A stretch of 64,000 bases of DNA from Metellina segmentata (taxonomy: Eukaryota > Arthropoda > Arachnida > Araneae > Tetragnathidae), in assembly GCA_947359465.1 (NCBI GenBank), contig OX375874.1, positions 102,489,441 to 102,553,440 on the forward strand, read 5' to 3'. Below, piece after piece: positions 53,612 to 63,762 of the stretch. Below the pieces are notes generated by a model. It had not been told where the DNA came from. It worked only from the letters and a program-made list of their open reading frames with translations, and ran no database searches. The first letter of the stretch is position 1, and every line of letters begins with the position of its first letter. The translations under genes and the position numbers were made by a program.

Positions 53612-54345
53612 ATAAAGCAGTTTTGTCTTGACCATGTATATGATCATTAACAAAAATGACCAGATATTGATGGACAAAATTAAAACTCTTGCTGGACGAA
53701 ATTAAACTTTTGATGCACGACATTAACTCTAGATGCCCTAAATGAAACGCTTGAATGAGGAAATTAAAAAAAAAACCTGACCAGATATTGAAGGACGAAA
53801 TTAAAACTTTTGATGTACTAAATTAAAACTCTTGATGGTCGAAATGAAAATTTTTGATGGACGAAATTAAAACTCATGAAGGACGAAATTTAAACTCATG
53901 AAGGACGAAATTGAGACTCATGAAGGACGAAATTAAAATGCCTTGAAGGAGGACATTAAAAAACTGACCAGATGGACGAAATTAAAAGAAAATTTATCAG
54001 AACTTGATGAATAAAATTAACTGACATGAAAAGAAAACATGAAAAGAAAACTGACCTGATCTTGAGAAATGAAATTAAAAGAAAACTGACTATGTCTTGC
54101 TGGATGAAATTAAAATAAAACTTACCAGATTGTGATGGATGAAATTAAAACAAAACTGACCAGGTCTTGAAGGACAAAATTAGAAAACTGTCCAGATCTT
54201 GAGAAATGAAATTAAAAGAAAACTGACCATGCCTTGAAGGACGAAGTTACAAGACTGACCAGTTCTTGATCTCGGCATAATAAAAAAAATGTTGCAATAT
54301 ATTGATCGACGAGTTACCTCGTCATTGACAAACTTGACCAGACCG
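53612..54345 (+). repeat. Degenerate minisatellite with ~22-bp and ~43-bp units
   Basis: Short units of the type gatggacgaaattaaaactct alternate with longer ones that add ctgaccagatcttga before gaaattaaaagaaaa. The block opens with gttttgtcttgaccatgtat and closes with gacgagttacctcgtcattg, both parts of the dispersed TCGTC-core repeat. The array therefore seems to be an expansion inside a copy of that repeat. Confidence 0.75.
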
Positions 54346-54685
54346 TCTTGGACTAGGTATATAGTCGAAACCACTTGGGGGTTTAATATTAGCTTAAACA
54401 TGATTACTACATCTTTGGGACGATTGTTCCCTTTTTTACATCACAAGTATATATGAAGGATTCAAATTGTGAAAAAATTATATGCATAATTTTCACCCAA
54501 ACTCAGAACGTTAAAATTACACTGCTTGGAACTTAATTTTAATGAAATTTAATTTTTTAGTTAAAATTTGTTAAGAATTAAAGTCACCGTTATTGAAGGA
54601 ACATGTTTTACTTACATTCGACGAAGGTTTACATTCCACGAAGGAATGAATTTCAATTCGAATCAAATTGAGCTTTTTATAGTTT
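54346..54685. other. Intergenic stretch, nothing recognised
   Basis: No supported ORF, tandem unit or transposon end is visible. Confidence 0.5.
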
Positions 54686-54810
54686 AACCCTCTCCTGGTT
54701 GTTGGCTCGTTAACGAGAAACCTGACAAGTTCGTGACTTCATCGTCATCACAAAATCGACAATGTATTGATAACGAGATCTCATCATTGGCAAAATTAGT
54801 CAGATCACGG
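54686..54810 (+). repeat. Fragment of the dispersed TCGTC-core repeat
   Basis: It contains ctctcctggttgttggctcg, a cgacaatgtattgataacga segment and gagatctcatcattggcaaa, in the same order as at 49,335 and 61,729 but more diverged. Confidence 0.6.
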
Positions 54811-55104
54811 TGTATGTGGTATACTTCGTAGATTCTATATATATTTATAATAATCTACAAATATGAGCTAACGTTAAATTAGTAAAAATAACAGCATCCT
54901 ATGTTTTGTTATGAACATAGAGCTACATTTGAATATCATGAATGCAATCAAAATACTAATTTTAAGACATTCGTCACTTTCATTTTGTTTTTATTCCTGT
55001 GAAAAATAGTTGTTTCCCCTCTACATATATTATTCGTAAGCGGAATAAGATAATACTTGATCTGGTAATGTTGCTATGTAGCAAATACATATAAGAGGAT
55101 TGGG
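54811..55104. other. Intergenic stretch, nothing recognised
   Basis: AT-rich DNA with no supported feature. The minus-strand ORF at 54,980-55,180 overlaps the adjacent SINE-like repeat and is not called. Confidence 0.5.
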
Positions 55105-55232
55105 TTTTATGCAACAATGGCCATATTTGTCCAAGCTGTGTCAAACGCAAGACAGACAACATCAAGTAATGGACACACAAACAAGAAACGTTTTCTCGTA
55201 CAGGAGAGAGAAATGCACACTGGTAATTCGAA
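55105..55232 (-). repeat. SINE-like dispersed repeat, family 2, copy 1
   Basis: It shares an ordered set of motifs with 63,451-63,634: tttatg.caa, (t)ggccatat or tatctggcca, gtcaaacgcaagac, atcaagtaatggacac, aagaaacg and agaaatgcacac. In the better copy, the minus strand carries a B-box-like GATTCGATTCC. Here the matching place reads attcgaattacc on the minus strand. A tRNA-derived origin is an inference. Confidence 0.55.
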
Positions 55233-55296
55233 TAATTTACATGAATCGAATTTCATCACCTACATTTTACACATATCAAATAGAGCACCACTGTCC

Positions 55297-55910
55297 AAGT
55301 TTCAAAAATGCTTTTGGTATTTAAAATAGTGAATTTAACAATGCTCCATGAAGTTGGGGCCGAATGATTATTTTGGACCAAGTTTAACTGTGGTCATATA
55401 TAATATATTCCTTTCGTTTAAATTATCCAAAAGGATTCAAGAATGATCTCACATTGAATGGTTATTAATTAATTCCGGTTACTAATTAATTATAACAGCT
55501 AAAAATAAAGAATGTCTAGATTGAAAAAGCGATTTTAGTATTCGAAGCAGTGAGTTTAACAATGTTCTTAAAGCTGGGGTCAAATTATATGTTAGAACAA
55601 ATTTAATATCGTCCTTGTATAATATTTACCATTCCTTTGAAATATCCTAAAGGATTCAAGAATAATCCTATATTAGTTATTAATTAATGATAACAGCAAC
55701 GAATTAAGAATCTCCAAGTTGAAAATTGCTTTTTGGAATTTGAAACAGTGAGTTTTGTAATGATCTTTGAAGCTGGAGTCAAATTATGTTTGAGCAGATT
55801 TAATTGCATCCTAAAATGATAATTTCTGTTCGTTTAAAATCTCTTAAAGGATTCAAGAATCACATTTTATTCATTAATTATTGATGACAGCGAAGAATTA
55901 AGATAACTTG
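55297..55910 (+). repeat. Degenerate tandem triplication, units of about 195-220 bp
   Basis: Three successive copies start at about 55,297, 55,517 and 55,715. Each runs from a tgaaaa.tgc-like start through cagtgagttt, aagctggggtcaaatta, aaaggattcaagaat, ttattaattaa and taacagc to gaattaaga. A weaker fourth start is visible at about 55,906 (acttgaaaatatac ... aaagcagtgacttt). Confidence 0.75.
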
Positions 55911-57532
55911 AAAATATACATTTGAGGCGAACATGAGGTGATTTGAGAGAAAGCAGTGACTTTAAGTAGCTAAGTGATTTTAATAATAACATTTTAATTA
56001 AGGTGGGGCGAGAATGTACTCTGAATACAAAAGGAGTCTGTGATTAGAGTAGGGTCTGCTACCTGCTAGACATGCTTGAAGGATTCCTGCAGATTAGTTT
56101 CATCGTAACGGTTTCGGCAGTGAAGCTTCAAAAACCAAAGAATATCAATGGAATGATATCGTCGACGCACATCAGAAGCGCAAAAACCTACATTTTCAAG
56201 ACACCCTAAAGATCATATTCAGGTTGATGAAAAATGCATGGTCATATTTTAATCTTTATGAAGAACCTTAATAATGTTATCAAAATGCTTATGTTTCATT
56301 TTTTGACCTAAAAATTGATAGTTAGTCTTAGATAGTTATCTTCCAAGTCGTTTGAACGAGATATATCACCTATCAAGAGGTGCCTATGGGTGTAGAGAGG
56401 TCTATCGTCATAGTATCTAAATTCCGACTTTAATTCAACTACCTACCACAAACTTCCAAAGCAATTAATCAATACGTTTTGAGTTAGAGATCAAAGTAAT
56501 ATAGAGCAACGTGAGAAAAGCAGCATACTTGCCTATTTAATACAATGAGAAGTTTTAAATAAATTTCAATAAGTAAAACCCTGGTTTATAGGAAGTGCTT
56601 TGAGTGTTTATAAATAAATATTTTGAAATTAACCATCTCATTAATTAAACATTTTTCATCATTTTGTATTTCTAAATAAACATTTACATTGTTCTTAAGT
56701 ACAAATATAATTTTTTTTGGTATTTCAAGTGACCCTAGAAAACGAAATTTAATTCCGAATCTACTTTTTTAAATGAAATAAAATTTTACTTGTCTGTTGT
56801 TTGACAGTAACGAAACGTTGAAACAATAAAGCCGAAATTCTAACATACAGAAGCAATTTTTTATTGAGAAGTAAATGGGGAACGTGGATAAAGTAGATTT
56901 ACAAAAAGGTTACCCTAATTTTCGTCTAAAACAATACGATCTTTACTTCTTTAGAAATTTTTAGAAAAACAAAGTTTAGAAAAACGTGCTGTTAGCTGGT
57001 TTATTTTGAAGAAAATGCATTTTATTGATTGGTTGGGAAGGCAAGTAGGAGGAGGAAGTAAAACATGTTTCGGCTAATGACAAATAATAATAGAAACATT
57101 GTTTCTCTTTTTCGATAAAAAGTACTCTGTATTTCTGAGCATATCCATCTCCTTTGGGTAATAACTTCTTTTTAACTTTTTATACTTTATGTATCGTAAT
57201 CCGTTGTTTGACAAAAACTTCCGTGTTTTGTTTTCAGGGAAATGTTCGAAACTGAAATTGAAGGTTTAGATTCAAAAATTTAAGAATTATTCGGAAAACC
57301 GAGTTTTATGTTTTCAAGTAATTTCCAGAAGCAAAAGTAAATTTTAAATTTTTTTTCTTAGAGCTTACCTTTGATGCTTTTTGTCACCAAGTTTTCTTCG
57401 AGTTATTTATGTTATGAATAAGTAATAAAAAAATACAGTGCTGATTAACTACTGAACTTTATTCTATACAAACTTTTTATCCACTTTTTTGTTGCACTTG
57501 CTTAATTTCAAAATGTAAAACTATTATTTGTC
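55911..57532. other. AT-rich intergenic stretch, nothing recognised
   Basis: I see no coding region, transposon end or clear tandem unit over this 1.6 kb. Homopolymer A and T runs are frequent. Confidence 0.55.
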
Positions 57533-57665
57533 TGTCTAAAACAGAAGCTTAGTAAAAATGTGTGTTCTGCTCACGTAATATGAATTTTACGACAAATAAA
57601 TGCTATAATATAAATTAGTTAAATGCTCTGGTCTTTTTGAATACATTTAACACAATTTCAATATA

Positions 57666-58233
57666 CACTACCCTACAATAATGTACCGGACTACAAGATG
57701 TGATGGCATAAGAAATAATACATGCTTCCATACGGAGATGGTCCCCCACGTGCTGCAATTACACTAGCAACCCTTCTGGGCATGCTTTCAACAAGATTTT
57801 GATACACAACTATGGTTATTTGTGTCCATTCCTGCTGCAAGAATGTCGCCAGCTCCGCTGTAGATTTCGGTCTTGGTTATCTGGTCCGTAAGCGTCGCTC
57901 TAACGTGTACAAAAAATCTTCTATGGGGCTTAGGTCGGGACTCTGAGCATGCCAGGGAAGACGTTTTTCATCCTTATCTTGATACCACTACTTCATTGAG
58001 ACTGCAACATGACATGGAGTGTTGTCGTCCTGGAAGTAACATTCATCCATTCCATAAAATTCCTGGTGTGCAGGGAGAACCTGATTTTCCAAAATGTTCT
58101 TGTAGTCGTCGGCGTTCAATTAATGAGGAACAATATGCCAAGATCCCATGCCATACACCGAAAAACACCCCCAAACGAGTATGCAAGTTTTATACAAATC
58201 CGATGGTGTCCGGTCCATTAGTGGAGGGAAGTG
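57666..58233 (-). mobile_element. Internally deleted Tc1/mariner-type element, 568 bp, with TIRs and TA duplication
   Basis: The left end on the plus strand begins cactaccctacaataatgta. The right end on the minus strand begins cacttccctccactaatgga. These are terminal inverted repeats of about 26 bp with a few mismatches, both continuing ccggac. TA lies directly outside each end (57,664-57,665 and 58,234-58,235). The paralogous sequences at about 58,447-58,462 and 58,725-58,740 contain aatttaaatatatgctt without an insert, which confirms the target site. The element carries only the C-terminal half of a transposase on the minus strand; a full Tc1-type transposase is about 340 residues. It is non-autonomous. 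Confidence 0.9.
57691..58176 (-). pseudogene. Tc1-family (DD34E) transposase, C-terminal half, with in-frame stops
   Basis: On the minus strand the frame starts with VWGCFSVYGMGS at about 58,176, then LNADDYKNILENQVLP, EFYGMDECYFQDD, HVAVSMK, LPWHAQSPDLSPIED, RPKSTAELATFLQQEW and LVESMPRRVASVIAARGG, ending at 57,691. The second aspartate of QDD (58,024-58,026) and the glutamate of SPIE (57,919-57,921) are 34 residues apart, as in Tc1-type enzymes. Stop codons interrupt the frame before LNADD, after VSMK and shortly before RPKST. The helix-turn-helix region and first catalytic aspartate are deleted. Positions 58,004-58,116 align without gaps to the satellite monomer with 71 of 113 identical bases by hand count. 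Confidence 0.92.
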
Positions 58234-58760
58234 TATGCTTATACTAGTAAAATATAAAACTATAACATGTCTTAAAAATAGAAGCTTTATAAATATTCAA
58301 GTGCTCCTCACGCAATATTAATTTTTAAGATCAATAAACTTAATATAATACGTTATAGAGTATGTGTGGGAAGTGTAGCATACGAGTATTACAAGTTTAA
58401 TTATACATTTTTTAAATATTTTTTAGTCTTTGAATACATGTAATATAATTTAAATATATGCTTATATAAGTGCAATGTAGAAACTGCCTGTAAAACAGAA
58501 GCCTAATAAATATCCGTGTGATACTCGCGTAATATGAATTTTAAGAAGAATAAACTTAGGCTTTAGAAATATTCACATGATACTTACGTAACACTATTTT
58601 TACCAACGAATAAACATAGTAATGTATATAAATAAGTTTTTGAGCCTGAGAAGCATTTAACAGTACTAAAGCATAAACTCAAAATGATTTTTAAATGCTT
58701 TGATATTTAAATATATTTAATACAATTTAAATATATGCTTCAATAAGTTAAAATCGTATA

Positions 58761-59160
58761 TACTTTACGTTTAGATGAATAAATAAACTATCTTAAGAGT
58801 TAACATGTTCGCAATCAACAAATCAAAATTTATGTGCATTGGTTCTTGTTTACATTAATCAGATGCATAAAAGTAATGAATATCATTTAATTGACTTATT
58901 TTCCTTCATTTGTCTTAGTAATAGATCAGGATCCGAGATTATAATAGTGATCTTCTCTTGGGTTAGATGTAGTATACGAGGCAACGGCGATTTAACGATA
59001 AACATGGTAACCTTGTTGTTTTCATCGAATTTAAGGAAAACCTAGGTCGGAAATGTTTGTTTAGATTCAAACCATCATTAACCCGGCATTTTTTTCAGTT
59101 TTCCATACTTTTTACTGTTTACTAGCTGAATAACCCGACGTTTCTCAGTTTTAAATTATG
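58761..59160. other. Intergenic stretch, nothing recognised
   Basis: A 68-residue ORF (58,839-59,045) shows no motif and is not called. Confidence 0.5.
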
Positions 59161-59312
59161 ACCGCGACAGCTAAAATATGACCACGCATTTCACTGTGTT
59201 AACTCAAATACACACACTCTGTAGAACCTGTTTCCTACCGCGTCAGCTAAAATATGACCACGACATTTCCCTGTGTTAACTCATATACACAAACTCTATA
59301 GAACATTTTCCC
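59161..59312 (+). repeat. Tandem duplication of a 76-bp unit
   Basis: Two copies, at 59,161-59,236 and 59,237-59,312, each run accgcg.cagctaaaatatga, ccacg, gtgttaactca, acacactct (acaaactct) and agaac. They differ at several positions. Confidence 0.8.
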
Positions 59313-59452
59313 TTATCCATGTCCATTTACTGCAGAAAAACAAACTTTAGATTTTGAAATTGTTTCTTCGATGGGCACTTTTAGACCAAGTGCCAATTTT
59401 CATGGCTACTTGTTCTGAAAATAAGAAAGTATAAGAGTGCCAAATTTGGTGT

Positions 59453-59455
<3 letters not shown>

Positions 59456-59491
<36 letters not shown>
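59456..59491. repeat. (AT)18 microsatellite
   Basis: A pure AT dinucleotide run of 36 bp. Confidence 0.95.
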
Positions 59492-59494
<3 letters not shown>

Positions 59495-59744
59495 TACACA
59501 TTCCTCTTTTTCACACTTCCATATTTAATAAATTGAATCGCGAAAATGGGCGCCATTTCATCGGTCGAGATAAATTACTTGAAGACAAAAACGACAAGAA
59601 TGCTACATTTTAACCCTTGACTTGTCCCATGGGTTTTAGTGTCTAGTAAATACAGGGTTCTCGCTCGTAGGATACCAAGATAAATCAATCACACCTTCTA
59701 TATCCGTGGTATTGCAATGTACTAAAACCACATTGTCATCCATA

Positions 59745-60035
59745 AAACCTCTACAGCTTGAAAGAGTAACGGATCAACAACCGGTTGTTGCAAGTTCGAA
59801 TACAACCAAAGACCGTCGTGTTGAAAAGGGGCTGGTACACGTTAAATTTACCATCTCCTCAAATGTCCTCACATTGGCCTGGTGTGGAAGTTTAGAGGGA
59901 GGGGTGTCAGCTCATGAAATATCGTCACCTGCCATGATTAAAAATTACTTTGTGTTTTTCTTCTCTCTCTCTCTCTTCAAGTTTGATAGCGGACCGTCGC
60001 CAAGAGCCCGTTGTGTTACTCTAGTGCTACGTTAA
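59745..60035 (+). mobile_element. tRNA-derived SINE, family 1, plus-strand copy
   Basis: A tRNA-like head contains a B-box-like agttcgaatac (59,793-59,803). The body shares motifs in order with the minus-strand copy at 60,926-61,252: ggctggtacac, gttaaattta, cctggtgtggaagtttagag, ggggtgtcagctca, gattaaaaatta, ggaccgtcgccaagagcccg, ttgtgttactctagt. A CT-rich tract (59,960-59,976) interrupts the body. The 5' border is uncertain because the head differs from that of the other copy. ORFs reading through it are by-products. Confidence 0.75.
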
Positions 60036-60925
60036 TTGCAACCTGATATATTAATTAAACTAATCAAGGTAGGTAGGTGTACAGTCAAATGAAGTAAGCA
60101 GGCATCATGCTAATCACAAGTTTTGGAAACTGGATGTTTCGGTGTGAAATCCTAACTTAACTCGCTCACTTTTATCATTTTCAGCGAATAAACCCGAACG
60201 TGTAACACATTTCTTTCCTTCGTGTATTTTCACCATTTCCATGACAATTTTAAAGATAAGGCATCTTCTAAATCTAGTACCGTTATGCACTAAATCCATA
60301 TTGAAGTTTGCTAGATATAACGGTGCCTATTGACAGGTCTTGATTGCTGCTACTCTAACTCTTCGAACTAGTCGATATCACCGCTGTCCTTGTTATTGAT
60401 CGCCGCTGGAGGGATCTTCAGGACTGCCAGTCAGGATAACGTCAAAAGGACGCAGATTTAAGGTTGGATTTGTTGTCAATCAATAGCAAGCTGTTCCAGA
60501 CGCTTATATATTAATATTAAATGATGGAGTATGTGTAAATAACTTTGTAAATTAGGTTAATAGTGAATGGCAAATATAAATTTATTGTACCTTGGAATTG
60601 CTGTCTAATTTTCTATATTAAAATAATTCAAGGACACATATGTACACAAATGAAGGTTCTACATTAAAACTAGACCTTTTCAAGGGGCTGAGGAGTAATA
60701 TGTTTAGATATAATACTTAGCTATCCAAATTAGCTTATTGCCCTTTAAATGGTTATGGTAATAATAAATTATCGATTGTATTAAGGACAGCGTATTATAT
60801 ATAATAGTCTATATTTACTTATATATTTATGTCCCCTGTTTTTTTGAAGGATATTAAAATATTTATTTTCCGTATTTTGCTAATTTTTTCTGTTTATGAA
60901 TATCTGAAATGTTTATAACTTTTGA
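60036..60925. other. Intergenic stretch, nothing recognised
   Basis: A 61-residue minus-strand ORF (60,114-60,299) is the only reading frame of note. It shows no domain I recognise and may belong to an undescribed dispersed repeat. Confidence 0.45.
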
Positions 60926-61252
60926 TAATTGGTAATTTTGGTTACCGTTTTACTAGAGCAACACAACGGGCTATTGACGACGGTCCGGGATCAGTCCCTT
61001 AAGGGAAAGATCCGAGGACAACACCTCGTAATTTTTAACCACGGTCAGATGACGAAGCAACACCTGAGCTGGCACCCCACTCTCTAAACGTCCACACCAG
61101 CCCAACGTGATGACTTTCGGCTATGACAGATTTAAGGTACACCAGCCGCCTCTACACCATACGATTACAAACATCCATGCCCGGACCGGATTCGAACCAG
61201 TAACCTTCCTATCTAGAGGCTAACATCTTAACCACTATACCGGTTGGTCGGC
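60926..61252 (-). mobile_element. tRNA-derived SINE, family 1, minus-strand copy with target duplication
   Basis: On the minus strand the element begins GCCGACCAACCGG at 61,252. It has an A-box-like CGGTATAGTGG (61,232-61,242) and a perfect B box GGTTCGAATCC (61,188-61,198), with a five-pair T-stem around it (ACTGG/CCGGT). These are the internal promoter boxes used by RNA polymerase III. The body ends near 60,941. The flanks read tataacttttga (60,914-60,925) and tataactgttga (61,253-61,264), a 12-bp target duplication with one mismatch that abuts the tRNA-like start exactly. It has no coding capacity and depends on a LINE for movement. Confidence 0.88.
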
Positions 61253-61728
61253 TATAACTGTTGAATTTTGTCAAAGTTTGGAGTGTCTTTCTACGGTTAG
61301 ATCACAATTTTGGACAGGAAGGTGACACAAATTAGAAAATAACCGATTTTTGAAATTTGGTTAATGTTAATCTGACCCTCACAACATGTACCTCGCCATT
61401 ACGTTAAATCATAAGTAGTCACGTTTATGCGTATGTTAGAAATATATTAAAATTGGAGCACTAGTTTTGAATTGTAACTCTACAACCATTATTTACTGTG
61501 AGTTGGCTGATTAGGAGGACACCAATTTTATAAACTGGATTCCCAACCACAACAAAAATTCAAAATCACAACTGGATAAGAACCCAACGCCGGTTGTATC
61601 CGATGCCAAGAAGATAGTCATTCACCGTCAACTTGCCGGTTTTCAAACACTTCGTATACCAACTTGTTTTTTTGCGCTACACGCTCGACTCACAAGTTCA
61701 TTCGTAGAGAAATGAAGAGATTATTTAA
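61253..61728. other. Intergenic stretch, nothing recognised
   Basis: No ORF, repeat unit or transposon end is visible. Confidence 0.5.
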
Positions 61729-61929
61729 TCCTCCCGGTAGTTGTCTCGACGAGGTATCTGGTCACGAGTAAAAGTGACCAGATCTTGATGAATAAAAAAC
61801 CATTAAAAGAAAACTGACCAGATCTAAATGAACGAGATATCTCGTCATCAGAGAAAAGCTGACCAGATCTTGATGAACGAAAAGCCTCGTCCTCAGAAGA
61901 AAACGGACCAGATCTTGATCAAAGATTTA
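61729..61929 (+). repeat. Dispersed TCGTC-core repeat with three to four internal units
   Basis: The block opens with cctcccggtagttgtctcga and repeats gaccagatcttgatgaa.gaaa about every 45-60 bp. One unit keeps the nearly perfect palindrome aacgagatatctcgtc. It is the best link between the scattered fragments at 49.3 and 54.7 kb, the minisatellite at 53.6 kb and the 89-bp array that follows. Confidence 0.7.
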
Positions 61930-62193
61930 CATGTATGAACAAAGGAATTTGGACACTGCAGGTATTCGAAGGAGGATCCATCTTAGTGTGGTTTTTTTCC
62001 TGGGTAGGACAAGGCCCATTGCTTCATATACCTGGTACCATGAACTCTGACGTGTACCTCGACGTTCTGGATGATTCGACGTGTTGCAACTGTAATATAA
62101 GCAAAAGAAGGGCCAACCCTTTACTAAAGATAATATCAAAACATTTTTTCCTGAAAAACATGCAGTGTCCCAAATACTTTGGTCCATATAGTG
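61930..62193 (+). mobile_element. Tc1-like MITE with a transposase fragment, about 264 bp
   Basis: The right end (62,162-62,193) is a Tc1-like terminal repeat: gcagtgtcccaaatacttt then ggtccatatagtg. The left end (about 61,930-61,960) contains aaaggaatttggacactgca, the inverted counterpart, in degraded form. Between them a plus-strand frame from about 61,971 reads GGSILVWFFSWVGQGPLLHI, PGTMNSDVYLDVLDDST, which is the transposase segment around VWGCFSW and LDD. The frame then passes into the right end. The catalytic D and E region is deleted. The right end resembles that of the satellite-linked element at 47,060-47,091. Confidence 0.78.
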
Positions 62194-62261
62194 TTTCTAG
62201 CAATCAGAAGATAATTGAACACATCATGAACTTATCATCATCATTGACAACATTTTCATGA

Positions 62262-62344
62262 CGACTTCCTTTATCATTAACAAAATCAGTCATACCTTGA
62301 TGGACGACATATCTCGCCAGTAGAAATAAACTGACTCTTTTTAT
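62262..62344 (+). repeat. Diverged unit of the TCGTC-core repeat ahead of the 89-bp array
   Basis: It contains tcattaacaaaatcagtcat, cttgatggacgacatatctc and gccagtagaaataaactgac, related to the units at 61,729. It probably represents the starting sequence from which the array expanded. Confidence 0.55.
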
Positions 62345-63395
62345 AGTCATCATCAAAATACTGAATCAAACTCATCATTTCCTAGAAATTAGCGATAATT
62401 TGTTGACGATATATCTCGTCATTAGTCTTTATCTAGTCATCATAAAAAACTGAATCAAACTCATCATTACCTAGAAATTAGCAACACTTTGTTGACGATA
62501 TATCTCGTCATTAGTCTTTATCTAGTCATCATAAAAAACTGAATCAAACGCATCATTTCCAAGAAATTAGCAACACTTTGTTGACGATATATCTCGTCAT
62601 TAGTCTTTATCTAGTCATCATAAAAAACTGAATCAAACTCATAATTACCTAGAAATTAGCAACACTTTGTTGACGATGTATCTCGTGATTAGTCTTTATC
62701 TAGTCATCATAAAAAACTGAATCAAACTCATCATTTCCTAAAAATTAGCAACACTTTGTTGACGATATATGTCGTCATTAGTCTTTATCTAGTCATCATA
62801 AAAAACTGAATCAAACTCATAATTACCTAGAAATTATCAACACTTTGTTGACGATATATCTCGTCATTAGTCTTTATCTAGTCATCATAAAAAACTGAAT
62901 CAAACTCATCATTACCTAGAAATTAGCAACACTTTGTTGACGATATATCTCGTCATTAGTCTTTATCTAGTCATAAAAAACTGAATCAAACTCATCATTT
63001 CCTAGAAATTAGCAACACTTTGTTGACGATATATCTCGTCATTAGTCTTTATCTAGTCATCATAAAAAACTGAATCAAACTCATCATTACCTAGAAATTA
63101 GCAACACTTTGTTGACGATATATCTCGTCATTAGTCTTTATCTAGTCATCATAAAAAACTGAATCAAACTCATCATTTCCTAGAAATTAGCAACACTTTG
63201 TTGACGATATATATCGTCATTAGTCGTTATCTAGTCATCATAAAAAACTGAATCAAACTCATAATTACCTAGAAATTAGCAACACTTTGTTGACGATATA
63301 TCTCGTCATTAGTCTTTATCTAGTCATCATAAAAAACTGAATCAAACTCATCATTTCCTAGAAATTAGCAAAAGTTGACGAGATATCTCGTCATT
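62345..63395 (+). repeat. 89-bp tandem array, 12 copies, palindromic core
   Basis: Copies start at 62,345, 62,435, 62,524, 62,613, 62,702, 62,791, 62,880, 62,969, 63,055, 63,144, 63,233 and 63,322. Spacing is 89 bp except 90 after the first and 86 after the eighth, which lacks three bases (agtcataaaa). Each unit runs agtcatcataaaaaactg, aatcaaactcatcatt, cctagaaattagcaacactt, tgttgacgatatatctcgtc. Odd and even copies alternate at one site (catttcc versus attacc), apart from a doubled even type at copies 6 and 7, so the real period is a dimer of about 178 bp. The last copy is shortened and ends in the perfect palindrome at 63,376. Confidence 0.92.
63376..63393. repeat. Perfect 18-bp palindrome TGACGAGATATCTCGTCA
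   Basis: This is the uncorrupted form of the core found as gacgatatatctcgtc in the 89-bp units and in several scattered fragments. It can form a hairpin or bind a dimeric protein. No function is shown. Confidence 0.85.
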
Positions 63396-63450
63396 AACAA
63401 ATCTGGTTTGATACTAGTAGACGACACACGTCGTCAAAACCACTTTAAGT

Positions 63451-63634
63451 ATTTATGTGCAAAGGCAATATCTGGCCAAACTGCGCCAAGCGCAAGACGT
63501 GAACGTCAAGTAATGGGCATATATCTACCTACAAGAAAGGTTTACGGTCACAGACGAAAGAAATGCATGCAGGGAGGAATCGAATCCATGCTGCTTACCA
63601 CTCGCATGTTGTTAGTGTAGTAGGTAAGCCCACT
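63451..63634 (-). repeat. SINE-like dispersed repeat, family 2, copy 2
   Basis: It is homologous to 55,105-55,232 over its left part. On the minus strand its right part starts near gtgggcttacctactacact and contains a B-box-like GATTCGATTCC (about 63,576-63,586). I see no convincing A box. The tRNA-derived head is therefore plausible, not proven. Confidence 0.6.
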
Positions 63635-63762
63635 CAATTAAAAAGTGCCTCCTGAAGTTTGTAAAAACCTTAAATATTTAAATTATGGCATTTGATTTGA
63701 ATGAAACATACATTGATATGAATGTTTATAAATATTTCAGCCCCTAATTTATAGGCTAAATA

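Larger units (their letters stand above)
57533..58760 (+). repeat. Degenerate tandem repeat, three copies, the first split by a Tc1-like element
   Basis: Copies begin near 57,533, 58,269 and 58,492 with variants of gtctaaaacagaagctta. They run through ctcacgtaatatgaatttta and aataaac to tttgaatacattta, acaatttaaatatatgctt. In the first copy the last motif is cut at its TA by the element at 57,666-58,233. The third copy contains an extra internal repeat of about 65 bp. Confidence 0.7.

Noticed and set aside
57873..58247. Plus-strand 124-residue ORF
   Set aside because: It is the antisense of the Tc1-type transposase relic, which reads clearly on the minus strand.
59706..60035. Plus-strand 109-residue ORF
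   Set aside because: It is a read-through of the SINE at 59,745-60,035, including its CT tract.
61188..61252. Functional tRNA gene on the minus strand
   Set aside because: A and B boxes are present but the acceptor and anticodon stems do not pair properly. A 12-bp target duplication and a long non-tRNA body identify it as a SINE.
61935..62261. Intact Tc1 transposase gene
   Set aside because: Only a short internal segment (VWFFSW to LDDS) remains, after which the frame runs into the right terminal repeat.
62345..63395. CRISPR-like array with palindromic repeats
   Set aside because: The full 89-bp unit is repeated, including what would be spacers. There are no cas genes.
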